Notes: generated from the letters alone by a model not told the origin. Positions 1-12,649 are shown, numbered from the stretch's first letter. The stretch is DNA of 64,000 bases from CALMEC01 sp964434425 (GCA_964434425.1 CAYSVH010000001.1:1-64000), one strand, 5' to 3'. Numbers and translations are program-made.

Positions 1-47
1 ACCCCCTCGCACCCCGCGAGACAACAAGGAAGCCCTCCATAACATCA

Positions 48-165
48 GGCACCAGCGGCCTCAACCGCGACGGCCCAGGAGGCGATAAAGCGGTGATGTG
101 CAGGGGAAGTGTGAGAAGCGCCCGGGTAGAGTGAGGCCGCCGGTGCCAGGCACCAGCGGCCTCAC
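48..165. repeat. Paired REP-like palindrome, copy 1 (subtype B)
   Basis: The second palindrome (131-165) has 17-nt arms with one mismatch around a single central base at 148. The first survives only as a right arm (48-65) that matches the right arm of the second. The centres (47 and 148) are 101 bp apart, exactly as in the copy at 52319-52453, and a GCAGGG word starts at 100, 48 bp before the second centre. It lies upstream of the NAD(P)HX repair gene. The related RAYT at 20586-21446 is the likely mobilising enzyme (inference). Confidence 0.75.
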
Positions 166-325
166 CCGAGGCGGGCGACCGTCCAAGTCGCCATCGCCGG
201 GGACACGGCCATGGCGATCGTTCATGCTCGAAACCGTCACCTCGGACGCACACGGCCGACGGGATGCGGCGCTCCGAAACGAGTCGTCCCGGGACCGGAC
301 GCCCAGGTGCGCTGCCGGTGGTCCG

Positions 326-331
326 TAGGAT
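326..331 (+). promoter_or_regulatory. -10 element of a leaderless promoter
   Basis: TAGGAT ends 7 nt before the ATG at 339. Six other genes in the window show the same TANNNT-to-start spacing, so transcription probably begins at the start codon. This favours 339 over upstream in-frame ATGs at 264 and 330. Confidence 0.5.
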
Positions 332-338
332 GAGGGCC

Positions 339-1868
339 ATGCGTGCCCAGCCCTCCTCCGAGGCCCCCATCCCGGGGGCGCTCCCCCTGTACTCCGCGTC
401 GTCGATGGCCACGGCCGATCGTCGGGCCGTCACCCGCCACCGTCTGCCCTCCATCGTCCTCATGGACCGCGCCGGCCTCGGTGCGGCGGAGGCCATCCGG
501 CGACGGTATCCGGACCGTCGCTCCTGCCTCGTCGTCTGCGGACGCGGCAACAACGGAGGCGACGGTTACACGGTCGCGCGGCACCTGCTGGACGCCGGCT
601 GGGACGTCGAGCTCACCACGCCCCGCGGTCATTCGGCGCGCACTCCGGACGCCATGACCATGGCCACCGTCGCCCGCTCCCTGGGACTTCGTCCGCGCCC
701 GTTCGCGGCCGCCATGCTCGAGGACGACCGCGTCGTTGTGGACGCGCTGCTCGGCACGGGAAGTCGCGGCGCGCCACGCGACCAGATCGCATCCACGATC
801 GAGCACATCACCGCCTCAGGGCTTCCCGTCGTGTCGATGGACGTCCCCTCGGGCGTCGACCCCGACACGGGGCGCGTGGAGGGCGTCGCGATCCACGCGG
901 ATCTCACCACGACGTTCCATGGAGGAAAGCCCGGGCTCCACATCGAGCCGGGACGGACCTGCGCGGGGACGGTCGAGGTCATCGACATCGGCATCCCGTC
1001 CCCGGTGCGCTCGGCGCCATCGGCGTGGCTCCTCTCGGAGGGCACCCATGCCGGATCGCACCGCGACGTCACCTCCGACAAGTACAGCTCGGGCGCTGTT
1101 CTGGTCATCGCCGGATCGCCCGGTCTGACGGGCGCCGGCATCCTCACATCGCGCGCCACCCTGCGCGCCGGTGCGGGGCTCACCGTGGCCGCCGTGCCAG
1201 CGTCGGTGCAGTCGATCTACGCCACCGCGCTGGTCGAGGTCATGGCTGCGCCGGTCCCCGACTCGGACGGGTACTTCACCGCCGAGTCCGTGGAACCCGT
1301 GGTCGAGCAGGCCGGTCGTGTGGGCGCCATCGCCATCGGGCCCGGCCTGGGACGAGATCAGCGGACCAATCCGTTCGTTCGCGCCGTGCTCGATGCCGTC
1401 GACCTCCCCGCGGTCATCGACGCCGACGGTCTCTTCCACCTGGGACGTCGTCCCGCCTGGCTGCGTGAGCGCGCGAGCGCGACGGTCATCACCCCACATG
1501 CCGGTGAGGCCGCCCGGCTTCTGGGACGCGAGCGGCGCGACGTCGAGCTGAACCGGCTGGCGTCCGCGCGCGCGTTGGCCGACATCACCGGTGCGGTCAC
1601 CATTCTCAAGGGGCCCGGCGCCATCATCGCCACACCGGACGGAACGGCCATGATCGACGGCATCGGCACGTCGGCGCTCGCCACGGCGGGCAGCGGTGAC
1701 GTCCTCACGGGCATCGTTGCGGCCCTGCTCGCGAAGGGCATCGAACCCGGTGTGGCGGCCGGGACGGCCGTGACGCTCCACTCCCGTGCGGGGATCGCGG
1801 CGGGACGGGGGAGCGGAACGATGGCGGGTGACGTGATCGAGGCCCTTCCGGAGGTCCTCGCGGCGTGA
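339..1868 (+). CDS. nnrD: Bifunctional NAD(P)HX epimerase / ADP-dependent dehydratase
   Basis: This enzyme repairs hydrated NADH and NADPH. The N-terminal half epimerises the R and S hydrates and the C-terminal half dehydrates the S form with ADP or ATP. The 509-residue protein shows the YjeF_N signature GNNGGDGYTVARHL near residues 70-83 and a conserved VSMDVPSGVDPDTG. The ribokinase-like YjeF_C domain follows, with PHAGEAARLL near 386 and AGSGDVLTG near 450 (phosphate/active-site loop). The start at 339 fits a leaderless promoter. The stop overlaps the GTG start of the alanine racemase gene by 4 nt, so the two are translationally coupled. The assignment is firm and only the exact start is open. 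Confidence 0.93.
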   Translation: MRAQPSSEAPIPGALPLYSASSMATADRRAVTRHRLPSIVLMDRAGLGAAEAIRRRYPDRRSCLVVCGRGNNGGDGYTVARHLLDAGWDVELTTPRGHSARTPDAMTMATVARSLGLRPRPFAAAMLEDDRVVVDALLGTGSRGAPRDQIASTIEHITASGLPVVSMDVPSGVDPDTGRVEGVAIHADLTTTFHGGKPGLHIEPGRTCAGTVEVIDIGIPSPVRSAPSAWLLSEGTHAGSHRDVTSDKYSSGAVLVIAGSPGLTGAGILTSRATLRAGAGLTVAAVPASVQSIYATALVEVMAAPVPDSDGYFTAESVEPVVEQAGRVGAIAIGPGLGRDQRTNPFVRAVLDAVDLPAVIDADGLFHLGRRPAWLRERASATVITPHAGEAARLLGRERRDVELNRLASARALADITGAVTILKGPGAIIATPDGTAMIDGIGTSALATAGSGDVLTGIVAALLAKGIEPGVAAGTAVTLHSRAGIAAGRGSGTMAGDVIEALPEVLAA

Positions 1869-2971
1869 GCATCGGTGAACGCAGCGTGGCTCGCATCGAC
1901 CTCGATGCGGTGCGCCACAACGTGCGCCGTCTGGCCGCCACGGCATCGCGGAGCGCGCTTCTCGTCGTGGTGAAGGCGAACGGCTACGGCCACGGCGAGA
2001 TCGAGGTCGCAAAGGCCGCGCTGGACGCCGGTGCCACGCAGCTCGGGGTGGCCGCCGTAACCGAGGCCGAGTCCCTGCGCAGGGCCGGAATCACGGCGCC
2101 GATCCTCATGTGGGGGCCGATGATCGGCGACGAGTGGGCCCGCGCCGCGGCCACTGACTGCGAGATCGCGGTGTGGACCCCGGAGGGGTGCCGCGCCGCC
2201 GCCGCCGTGGGAATCCAGCGCGTCCACATCAAGATCGACACGGGCATGGGACGTCTCGGCGTCCGTCCCGAAGCGCTCGCGCCCCTGGCGGATGCGGCCG
2301 CTGATCCGTCGCTTCAGGTGGTGGGCCTGATGACGCACTTCGCCACGGCGGACCAGACCGAGGGGCCGAACGCCGCGTTCATGGTCGAGCAGCTGGCGCG
2401 TTTCCGCTCCCTGGCCACACCCCTGCGTGCCCGGTTCCCCGAGGCGATCCTCCACGCCGCCAACTCGGCCGCGGTCCTGCGCAATCCGGACACGCACCTC
2501 GACATGGTGCGTTGCGGCATCGCGATCTACGGTTGCTGTCCGTTCATGGGAGACCCGGCCGAGCACGATCTGCGGCCCGCCATGGCGCTGGAGTCGTACC
2601 TGGCATCCGTCAAGCCGATCCTCGGGCGCGAGAGCGTCGGCTACGGGCGGCTCTGGCGTGCTGCTCGCGGTACGACCATCGGGGCGATTCCCGTGGGGTA
2701 TGCCGACGGGTACTGTCGACAGTACGCGAACACGGCGGAGGTCCTGGTCGGGGGGCGGCGCGTGCCGGTGGTCGGCATGGTGTCGATGGATCAGATCACC
2801 GTCGACCTGGGCCCCGAATCCGCGGACCGCGTGGGCGACCCGGTGGTCCTCATGGGGTCGCAGGGCGACGCGACGATCACCTCCGAGGAACTTGGTCGCT
2901 GGCGCGGCTCGATCAACTACGAGGTCGTATGCGCCGTCGGCGAGCGTATGCGACGCGTGACCGGGGAATGA
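1865..2971 (+). CDS. alr: Alanine racemase
   Basis: This PLP enzyme interconverts L- and D-alanine in the cytoplasm and supplies D-Ala for peptidoglycan. It has 368 residues, the usual family length. The PLP lysine is K37 in VVKANGYGHG. The second catalytic centre is the tyrosine in the VGYG motif near residue 260, followed by IPVGYADGY. It starts with GTG inside the end of the NAD(P)HX repair gene, and its stop overlaps the next ATG (ATGA), so three genes form a tight operon. The pairing of nnrD and alr is common in bacteria. Confidence 0.95.
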   Translation: MSIGERSVARIDLDAVRHNVRRLAATASRSALLVVVKANGYGHGEIEVAKAALDAGATQLGVAAVTEAESLRRAGITAPILMWGPMIGDEWARAAATDCEIAVWTPEGCRAAAAVGIQRVHIKIDTGMGRLGVRPEALAPLADAAADPSLQVVGLMTHFATADQTEGPNAAFMVEQLARFRSLATPLRARFPEAILHAANSAAVLRNPDTHLDMVRCGIAIYGCCPFMGDPAEHDLRPAMALESYLASVKPILGRESVGYGRLWRAARGTTIGAIPVGYADGYCRQYANTAEVLVGGRRVPVVGMVSMDQITVDLGPESADRVGDPVVLMGSQGDATITSEELGRWRGSINYEVVCAVGERMRRVTGE

Positions 2972-4386
2972 TCCGCGACACCCCTCTGGCCGAGATCGGT
3001 GCGACGCTGTCGGCCCGGGGCGGGCGCGCGTGGGTGGTGGGCGGTGCCGTTCGCGACATCCTGACGGGCCGCACCGTCACCGACGCCGACTTCGCCGTCG
3101 AGGGTGAGGCCAAGCCCCTCGCGCGAGTGCTCGCGTCCTCCTATGGTGCGACGGCGTTCCCGTTGTCCGACGCCTTCGGCGCGTGGCGGATCTCGGGCGG
3201 AGGTCTTTCGTTCCCGGTTGATCTCACACCCGTGCAGGACGACGACATCCACGCGGACCTCGCACGCCGCGACTTCACGGTCAACGCCATGGCGATCCCG
3301 GCGGCGGGCGGCGAGCTCAGCGACCCGCACGGCGGGCGTCGCGATCTGGCGGACCGTGTGCTGCGCATGGTGGACCCCGGGGCCTTCGCCGCCGATCCCG
3401 TCCGGCTGGTGCGTCTCGCCCGGCTGGCGCTGCAGACCGGTTTCACGATCGACCCCGACACCCATCTGCGGGCCCGCATGGACGCGCCTCGCGTGCGGAC
3501 CACCGCGGGCGAACGCGTACTCGCCGAGATGCGTCTCATCGCGCGCCACGACGAGGCCTGGCGGGGTCTCGAGATCCTCGACGACGTCGGTTCGCTCGGC
3601 GTCATCGTCCCGGATCTGGAGGAGGCGCGCGGCCTGGAGCAGACGCCGTACCACCACCTCGACGTCCTCGGCCACACGCTCGAGGTCGTCCGGTTCTCCT
3701 GTGAGATCCGCCGAGATCCGCAGGAGATCTTCCGAGGCGACGCCGCCTTTGTTCGCGCCGCGCTCGATGAGCCCCTGGCGGACGGTCTCACCCGCGGCGA
3801 CGCCCTCGTGTTCGCCGCGCTCTTCCACGACGTGGGCAAACCCCAGACGTTCGGGACGACGCCGGAGGGGCGCATCACCTTCATGGGGCACGACCGCGTG
3901 GGCGCCGACATCACCGACGCCTGGTGCACCCGCTTCGGCGCCTCGACCCGCTTCCGTCAGGTGGTCACACAGTGCGTACGGGAGCACCTTCGGCTGGGTT
4001 TCATGGTGCATCGCCAGCCTCTCAGCCTGCAGCGGATCGTGCGGTACTGGTGGGCCACCGTTCCAGCCGACGTCGAACTCCTCGTGATCACGGCGTCCGA
4101 CAGACTGGCAACCGACGGGCCTCGCACCACGCCGCCCCAGATCTCGCGTCACCTCGACGTCGTGCGCCAGGTCACCCATGCCATCCGCAGGTTGGCCGAG
4201 CGCGGCGAGCCCACGCCGCTCATGGACGGCACCGAGATCATCGCGCTCGGCGATCGCGCCGCGGGACCCTGGGTCCGTGAGGTCGTCCACCTGTTGCGGG
4301 AGCATCAGGTGATCGGTCGTGTGACGACGCGGGCACAGGCGGAGCGCCTTGTGCGCGACTGGATCGACACCCATCCCACGCAATGA
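2968..4386 (+). CDS. tRNA CCA-end nucleotidyltransferase / poly(A) polymerase family with HD domain
   Basis: This is a 472-residue class II nucleotidyltransferase. The head has VVGGAVRD at 23-30 and the metal-binding D39/D41 in DADF, then RRDFTVNAMAI, typical of enzymes that add CCA to tRNA 3' ends. A C-terminal HD domain carries FHDVGK near 287 and a later GHDRVGA segment, suggesting an added phosphohydrolase activity. The frame is open further upstream, but the ATG at 2968 overlaps the alr stop (ATGA), so I place the start there. Whether it adds the full CCA, only A, or poly(A) cannot be read from sequence alone. Confidence 0.88.
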   Translation: MIRDTPLAEIGATLSARGGRAWVVGGAVRDILTGRTVTDADFAVEGEAKPLARVLASSYGATAFPLSDAFGAWRISGGGLSFPVDLTPVQDDDIHADLARRDFTVNAMAIPAAGGELSDPHGGRRDLADRVLRMVDPGAFAADPVRLVRLARLALQTGFTIDPDTHLRARMDAPRVRTTAGERVLAEMRLIARHDEAWRGLEILDDVGSLGVIVPDLEEARGLEQTPYHHLDVLGHTLEVVRFSCEIRRDPQEIFRGDAAFVRAALDEPLADGLTRGDALVFAALFHDVGKPQTFGTTPEGRITFMGHDRVGADITDAWCTRFGASTRFRQVVTQCVREHLRLGFMVHRQPLSLQRIVRYWWATVPADVELLVITASDRLATDGPRTTPPQISRHLDVVRQVTHAIRRLAERGEPTPLMDGTEIIALGDRAAGPWVREVVHLLREHQVIGRVTTRAQAERLVRDWIDTHPTQ

Positions 4387-4399
4387 ACGGAGCACCACC

Positions 4400-4966
4400 G
4401 TGGTTCGACTGACGAAGATCTACACGCGTCTCGGCGACGGCGGCGAAACCCATCTGGGCGACATGTCCCGCGTGCGCAAGACGAGCGCCCGCATCACGGC
4501 CATTGGCGACGTGGACGAGCTGAACGCCGCCGTCGGAGTCGCCGTGGCCGCCGGCCCGGATCCCGAACACACCTGCTGGCTGACACGTATCCAGAACGAC
4601 CTGTTCGATCTCGGCGCCGATCTGGCCGTACCGGTCGGCGGCGACGACCGCGACCGTCTGCGCATCGCACGGGCTCAGGTCGACCGTCTGGAGGAGCACT
4701 GCGATGCCGCCAACGCCGATCTCACCGACCTCACCAGTTTCATCCTTCCGGGCGGCGACCCCGTGGCGGCGGCGCTCCATTTGGCACGCTCCACCTGCCG
4801 TCGTGCGGAGCGGTCCGTCATCGCGCTGGGGGAGGCCGAGACGATCAACACGGCCACGATCGCGTACCTCAACCGCCTGTCGGACCTCCTCTTCATCCTG
4901 GCGCGCCACGCCAACGGCCGCGGAGCCGGCGACGTGCTCTGGGTACCGGGGGGTGAGAGGGGGTAG
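4400..4966 (+). CDS. Cob(I)alamin adenosyltransferase, PduO type
   Basis: The enzyme transfers the 5'-deoxyadenosyl group of ATP to cob(I)alamin to make adenosylcobalamin. The 188-residue protein begins with the family signature TKIYTRLGDGGETHLGD (residues 5-21), followed by DVDELNAAVG. RSTCRRAERS and the C-terminal YLNRLSDLLFILAR are also characteristic. GTG 4400 is chosen because it lies 13 nt after the previous stop and puts the signature at the N terminus, as in the family. It is the last gene of the plus-strand operon. No cobalamin riboswitch was seen upstream. Confidence 0.93.
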   Translation: MVRLTKIYTRLGDGGETHLGDMSRVRKTSARITAIGDVDELNAAVGVAVAAGPDPEHTCWLTRIQNDLFDLGADLAVPVGGDDRDRLRIARAQVDRLEEHCDAANADLTDLTSFILPGGDPVAAALHLARSTCRRAERSVIALGEAETINTATIAYLNRLSDLLFILARHANGRGAGDVLWVPGGERG

Positions 4967-5065
4967 TCCGTCGGGAGCGGTGGTACCTGCGCGCTGACGA
5001 AGGGGTCCGCGAGGTGGCTGCTCGCCGGTCGACGTGCCGGACCAGGTGCCACGCGACCCATGCTT

Positions 5066-5192
5066 CGCAAGTCTGGTGTCAGGCACCAGACTTGCGCGCG
5101 GTTCTCTGGCCCGCAGAAAACCCGCGATAGCAGGCGATTCATTCTCGTATCATCTGTCACGCGCAAGTTAAGTGCCTGGCACCAGACTTGCG
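5066..5192. repeat. Paired REP-like palindrome, copy 2 (subtype A)
   Basis: Two 31-bp palindromes, at 5066-5096 and 5162-5192, each have 15-nt arms around one central base. The arms carry one and three mismatches respectively. Their centres (5081 and 5177) are 96 bp apart, and GCAGG at 5130-5134 lies 47 bp before the second centre. The second palindrome is identical to the one at 21650-21680. The pair sits between convergent genes (cobalamin adenosyltransferase and glgX), where such hairpins could also act as transcription or mRNA-end boundaries. Confidence 0.85.
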
Positions 5193-5210
5193 TGGGCTTC
5201 TTCGACGGGT

Positions 5211-5238
5211 GTTGGGACGGCTGGCAGAGCGCCCCAAC
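5211..5238 (-). terminator. Possible hairpin downstream of glgX
   Basis: GTTGGG at 5211 pairs with CCCAAC at 5233-5238, with a few more GC pairs inside, just past the glgX stop. No T-run follows, so it is only a weak terminator candidate for the glg operon. Confidence 0.3.
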
Positions 5239-5257
5239 GGGATCGTGAGCAAGCCTC

Positions 5258-7369
5258 CTACGGTAGGACGCGCCACACGGTCAGCGAGTGCCCCTCGACG
5301 GTCCAGATGCCCGTCACCGGGTCCGCCTCCGGCCGGGTGCCCGTGCTCTCCAGGCACTCGAGTCCGCGGCCAGCAACCGGTTCGGCCGGGATGACATCGC
5401 ACGGCTCGGGGCCTGAGTTGGCCACGATGTAGAGCGAATCGTCCACGATCCGCTGCCCGGTCCGATGATCGCGGTCCGGGATGCCGTCGCCGTTCAGGTG
5501 GACGGCCAGCACGCGCACCTCCGGGTCCTCCCAATCGCTGTTCTCGATCCGCTGCCCATCCGCGCCGTACCAGCCCACGTCCGGGGCACCTGTGTCGCAG
5601 ACGTCCTCCCCGGTGAGGAACGACGTCCGGCGCAGCACCGGATGCGCGCGTCGCACGGCCAACCATCGCCGCGCGGTGTCGAGGAACGCCCGCTCCTCGT
5701 CCGACAGGTTCCAGTCGTGCCATGACAGCACGGAGTCCTGACAGTAGGCGTTGTTGTTGCCGTGCTGCGTGCGGCCGATCTCGTCGCCACCCGAGATCAT
5801 GGGGACACCCTGCGACAGCGCCAGGGTGCCGATGAAGTTGCCCATCTGACGCAGACGCAGGGCACGGATGTGGGGATCGTGGCTCGGGCCCTCCATCCCG
5901 CAGTTCCAGCTGCGGTTGTCGTCGGTGCCGTCGTGGTTGTCCTCGCCGTTCGCCTCGTTGTGCTTGTGCTCGTACGAGACGAGGTCCCGGAGCGTGAAGC
6001 CGTCGTGGGCCGTCACGAAGTTGACGGACGCCGACGGACGCCGGCTGGCGTGACCGTAGATGTCGCTCGACCCCGCCAGTCGCCGCGAGAACTCACCGAC
6101 GGTGGAATGGCCGCGCCAGAAGTCCCGGACCGCGTCACGGTAGCGGCCGTTCCACTCGCTCCACGGGGCCGGGAAGCCGCCGACCTGAAATCCGCCGGGG
6201 CCGAGGTCCCACGGCTCGGCGATGAGCTTCACCGTCGAGAGGACGGGATCCTGTCCGATGGCCGCGAGCAGCGCGGCCCGGGTGTCGAAGTCCCAGGGGG
6301 AGCGGCCCAGTGTGGCGGCGAGGTCGAAGCGGAAGCCGTCCACGTGCATCTCGGAGACCCAGTAGCGGAGGCTGTCCATCACCATGCGAAGCACACCCGG
6401 GTGCGTGGTGTTCAGGGTGTTGCCGGTGCCGGTGACGTCGGCGTAGTGGCCGGGGGCGTCAGGGTTCGACCGGTAGTAGCTGCGGTTGTCGAGGCCGCGG
6501 AACGCGATGGTGGGGCCGTCGACGCCGCCCTCGACGGTGTGGTTGTAGACGACGTCGAGCAGGACCTCGATCCCGGCGGCGTGGAGCGTGCGCACCATCT
6601 CACGGAATTCGGTGACCTGCTCTCCCGTGCTGCCACTCGCGTACCGCGGATCCGGCGCGAAGTACCCGATGGAGCTGTAGCCCCAGTAGTTGCGCAGTCC
6701 GCGTCGTCGAAGGGGCGGTTCGTCGGCACAGTGGTGGATGGGAAGCAACTCGACCGCCGTCACGCCCAGTGAGGTGAGGTGGTCGATCACCACCGGCTGC
6801 ACCAGTCCGGCGTAGCTGCCGCGCAGCCGGGGCTCGATGCCGGGGTGGCGCATGGTGAGCCCGCCCACGTGTGCCTCGTAGATGACGGTCTCCGACCACG
6901 GGATGCGCGGGGGGCGGTCGTCACCCCAGTCGAAACCCGGATCGACCACCACGCTGACGGCGGTGTGGGGCCGTGAGTCGCGCGACGAGGGCGATCCGTC
7001 GGGCCCCGCCGCGAGGAGCGCCGGGGAGTCGGTCTCGATGACCCCGGAGATGGCACGCGCGGACGGGTCGATGAGGAACTTGGCCGGGTTGAAACGGTGA
7101 CCGTGCTCGGGCTCCCACGGTCCGTGCACGCGGTATCCGTAACGCTGCCCGGGGCCGACACCCGGCAGGTATCCGTGCCAGACGTGGTTGTCGCACTCCA
7201 ACAACGGGATACGGGTTTCGCGGCCGCCGTCGTCGACGAGGCAGAGTTCCACGGCCGTGGCATGTTCCGAGAACACCGCGAAGTTGGTGCCCTGACCGTC
7301 CCACGTGGCGCCCAGCGGATACGAGCGGCCGAAGAGCGTGCCGGGGGATGTCGCCGGATGCGGGCTCAT
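5258..7369 (-). CDS. glgX: Glycogen debranching enzyme (GH13, GlgX/isoamylase type)
   Basis: The enzyme hydrolyses alpha-1,6 branches of cytoplasmic alpha-glucan. The 703-residue protein has an N-terminal CBM48 module (WDGQGTNFAVFSEHA) and then a GH13 barrel. Recognisable active-site segments are DGFRFDLAATLG (nucleophile Asp), LIAEPWDLGPGGF (acid/base Glu) and FVTAHDGFTLRDLVSYEHK (third Asp). It is the last gene of the minus-strand glgE-treS-mak-glgB-glgX operon, 54 nt after glgB. It probably trims or recycles the polymer made by the upstream enzymes. Confidence 0.95.
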   Translation of the reverse strand: MSPHPATSPGTLFGRSYPLGATWDGQGTNFAVFSEHATAVELCLVDDGGRETRIPLLECDNHVWHGYLPGVGPGQRYGYRVHGPWEPEHGHRFNPAKFLIDPSARAISGVIETDSPALLAAGPDGSPSSRDSRPHTAVSVVVDPGFDWGDDRPPRIPWSETVIYEAHVGGLTMRHPGIEPRLRGSYAGLVQPVVIDHLTSLGVTAVELLPIHHCADEPPLRRRGLRNYWGYSSIGYFAPDPRYASGSTGEQVTEFREMVRTLHAAGIEVLLDVVYNHTVEGGVDGPTIAFRGLDNRSYYRSNPDAPGHYADVTGTGNTLNTTHPGVLRMVMDSLRYWVSEMHVDGFRFDLAATLGRSPWDFDTRAALLAAIGQDPVLSTVKLIAEPWDLGPGGFQVGGFPAPWSEWNGRYRDAVRDFWRGHSTVGEFSRRLAGSSDIYGHASRRPSASVNFVTAHDGFTLRDLVSYEHKHNEANGEDNHDGTDDNRSWNCGMEGPSHDPHIRALRLRQMGNFIGTLALSQGVPMISGGDEIGRTQHGNNNAYCQDSVLSWHDWNLSDEERAFLDTARRWLAVRRAHPVLRRTSFLTGEDVCDTGAPDVGWYGADGQRIENSDWEDPEVRVLAVHLNGDGIPDRDHRTGQRIVDDSLYIVANSGPEPCDVIPAEPVAGRGLECLESTGTRPEADPVTGIWTVEGHSLTVWRVLP

Positions 7370-7423
7370 GTCGCGACGGCCGTCGTCAGCGCGGCGGCCT
7401 CTGATCGTGCGTCACACAAAACG

Positions 7424-9594
<2,171 letters not shown>

Positions 9595-9595
<1 letters not shown>

Positions 9596-10983
9596 TATCC
9601 CGCCCCGATCATGCGGTGCAGACCCTCGACCGGTATCGCCACCCACTCCGGGCGGTGGGCGCGTTCGTAGCCGATCTCGTAGAGGACCTTCTCGAGCTCG
9701 AACAGCGCGATCAGCTCGTGGCGGACCGCGTCGGTGGGTGGGAGGAGCCCGGTCGGCTCGACGGTGTCCACATAGCCGCGGGTGAGCACCTCGCGTGCGG
9801 TGGCCGCCCAGTCGGCCGGTACCGGTGCACCCTCGAGCCGCGCCGCGCCGGCGGCGTAGTCGAGGGAGCGCAGGAGCCCGGCCAGGTCACGCAGCGGCGA
9901 GTGCTTGCGGCGACGCTCGACGAGCGAACGGTCCGGCTCGCCCTCGAAGTCGATGATCTCCCAGTGGTCGCCCACCCACAGCGCCTGGCCCAGGTGGAGG
10001 TCGCCGTGCACGCGGATGCGCCGTCCCAGCCCGGCCGCGGTCGAAAGCCGGCCGGCCAGCCCGCGCACATCGTCGCACCGGTTGCGGAGCGGGCCGAGGA
10101 GCGGGTCGTCGGCGGGGAACTGGGTGAACATCTCCAGGATCAGCTCATCCATCGTCGCGGCCTGGAGGGCCACCGACTGCGAGTCGACCTCCTCCGGGAT
10201 GAACGCGGGCTCGGGGTGCATGGAGAGTGCGGCATGCAGCCGGCCCGTGGTCGCACCCAGCTCACCGATGACCGTGAGGAGCGAATGCCCGCGGTCCTCA
10301 CGCAGCGCCGACAGGACCAGCTCCCAGCCGTCGATGGCGCCGGCGCGGTACGGCTGGAGGATGCCCAGCGTCGTGTCCATGAGTCCGCCGCGGTGCTCGT
10401 ACCAGCCAAGGAGGCCGGGGACGATGTCGCTCCCGTCGTCGCGGAGCGCGTGCAGGATCTCGAGCTCGGGGTGGAGGCCCGGTTCGAGCCGGCGGTAGCA
10501 CTTGAGCATCAGCCGCTGGTCGACGACGACCGACGTGTTGGACTGCGTTCCGATGTTGAGCTCGGCCTCCTGAGGTGCGGGCTCCACGGAGGCGGCCTCC
10601 GACGACACGAAGACGACGGACTGGTCGCCGGATGTGATCGTCGCGCCATCACGCATGGCGCGCACGATCCGGACCAGCGGGCCGCCGGTCTGACCCAGCT
10701 CGTAGATCTCGACGTCGTCGACGACGTCGATGGCATCGTCACCGCCCTGCGGCGGCCGGGTACTGAGGAGGAGCTGGTGCACCGTGTGCGTGCCGAGCGC
10801 CACGTAGGCCTCGACCAGTGCGATGGCGACGACGGGATCGTCCCCCACCACGTGCACGTTGGCGATGGTCGCGCCCATGAGCGGGTCACCCCCGATCCAG
10901 CGCTGTCGCGCCAGGAAGTCCCGTAGCGCGTCGGGGTCGACGCGGCCGATGCGATCCTTGACGTCGTTGGTCGCGGGGGTCAT
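9595..10983 (-). CDS. mak: Maltokinase
   Basis: It phosphorylates maltose with ATP to give alpha-maltose-1-phosphate, the donor used by GlgE. The 462-residue protein has an aminoglycoside-phosphotransferase-like fold. The catalytic loop is HGDLHLGQALW and the metal-binding segment is IIDFEGEPDRSLVERR. It stands alone here, not fused to trehalose synthase as in some relatives. Its ATG overlaps the treS stop (ATGA) and its stop overlaps the glgB GTG, so it is tightly coupled to both neighbours. Confidence 0.93.
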
Positions 10984-12649
10984 GAGGGTCGCTCCAGGTG
11001 GAACCAGAAGTACCCGCGCGGAGCGAGGGTGAGGAGGTACGGAAGCTCACCGATGAGCGGGAACTCGGACCCCCCGAGCAGCTCGATCGGCCTCCAATCA
11101 CGATAGCGCGACAGGTCCAGCTCGACGGCCTGGGCCGACCGTGCGAGGTTGTGGACGCACAGGACGGTGTCGTCCTCCCAGGTGCGCACGTGCGCGAAGA
11201 TGGTGGGGTTGGACGTGGTCAGTGCCTCGTACTCGCCCAGGCCGAACACGGGCCGCTGCTTGCGCAGTGCGATGAAGCGCTGCGTCCAGCGCAGGAGCGA
11301 TGTGGGCGAGCGCAGCTGGGCCTCCACGTTCACGGCGGCGAAACCATGCACGGGGTCCATGAGCGGTGGCAGGTACAGCTGCGCGAAGTCGGCGCGCGAG
11401 AAGCCGCCGTTCCGGTCGCTGGTCCAGTGCATGGGTGTGCGTACGCCGTCACGGTCGCCCAGGTAGATGTTGTCGCCCATGCCGATCTCGTCCCCGTAGT
11501 AGAGGACGGGAGCACCGGGCAGCGAGAACAGCACAGCGATCATGAGCTCGATCTCGTCGCGGCCGTTGTCGAGCAGCGGGGCGAGACGACGGCGGATGCC
11601 GAGGTTGAGCTTGGCACGCGGATCACGCGCGTACTCGGAGTACATGTAGTCGCGCTCGTCGTCGGTCACCATCTCCAGTGTCAGCTCGTCGTGGTTGCGC
11701 AGGAAGAGACCCCACTGGCACGACGCGGGGATGGCGGGCGTCTGGTCCAGGATGTCGACGATGGGCTGTGCGTTCTCCTTGCGGATCGCCATGAAGAGCC
11801 GCGGCATGAGCGGGAAGTGGAACGCCATGTGGCACTCGTCACCGTCCCCGAAGTAGTCGACGACGTCGGCCGGCCACTGGTTGGCCTCGGCCAGAAGGAC
11901 GCGGTCGGGGTACCGCTCGTCGATCTCACGACGCACCCGTTTGAGGTAGGCGTGCGTCTCGGGGAGGTTCTCGCAGTTGGTGCCTTCACGTTCGAACAGG
12001 TACGGGACCGCGTCCAGCCGGAACCCGTCGAGCCCCATGTCCAGCCAGAAACGCAGCACCTCCAGCATGGCCTCCTGGACCTCGGGGTTGTCGTAGTTCA
12101 GGTCGGGCTGGTGGCGGAAGAAGCGGTGCCAGTAGTAGGCGCCGGCGGTCTCGTCCCAGGTCCAGTTGGACTCCTCCGTGTCGATGAAGATGATGCGGAC
12201 GTCTTCGTACCGGTGCTTCGTGTCCGACCACACGTACCAGTCGCGCTTCGGGTTGTCGGGCGATGAACGCGCCTCCTGGAACCACGGGTGATCGCTGGAG
12301 GTGTGGTTCATGACGAGGTCGGCGATGACGCGGATGCCCCGCTGGTGCGCCGATTCGATCAGCTCGCGCACGTCGCCGACGGTGCCGTAGTCGGGATTCA
12401 CGCCGAAGAAGTCGGCGATGTCGTAGCCGCCGTCGCGCATGGGCGACGGGTACATGGGGAGCATCCAGATGCAGTCGATGCCCAGCCATTCCAGGTAGTC
12501 GAGCTTGTCGATGACGCCGCGGATGTCGCCGTGTCCGTCGCCGTTGGCGTCGTTGAAACCGCGGACGTAGACCTCGTAGAAGACGGCCGTCTTGAACCAG
12601 TTGGGTTCGGACTCGAACCAGCCGGTGCCCGTCACCGGGTCCGGGTTCC

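Larger units (their letters stand above)
1..338. other. Left-edge non-coding stretch
   Basis: No convincing gene lies here. The stretch holds a palindrome pair (48-165, described separately) and the promoter of the NAD(P)HX repair gene at 326-331. Short open frames in this part lack ribosome binding sites and protein-like composition. Confidence 0.6.

Noticed and set aside
4967..5065. Cobalamin riboswitch near the adenosyltransferase gene
   Set aside because: No B12-box-like sequence was found before or after the gene.
5066..5192. The paired palindromes as a CRISPR or attachment site
   Set aside because: There are only two units, each itself palindromic, with no array, no cas genes and no integrase.
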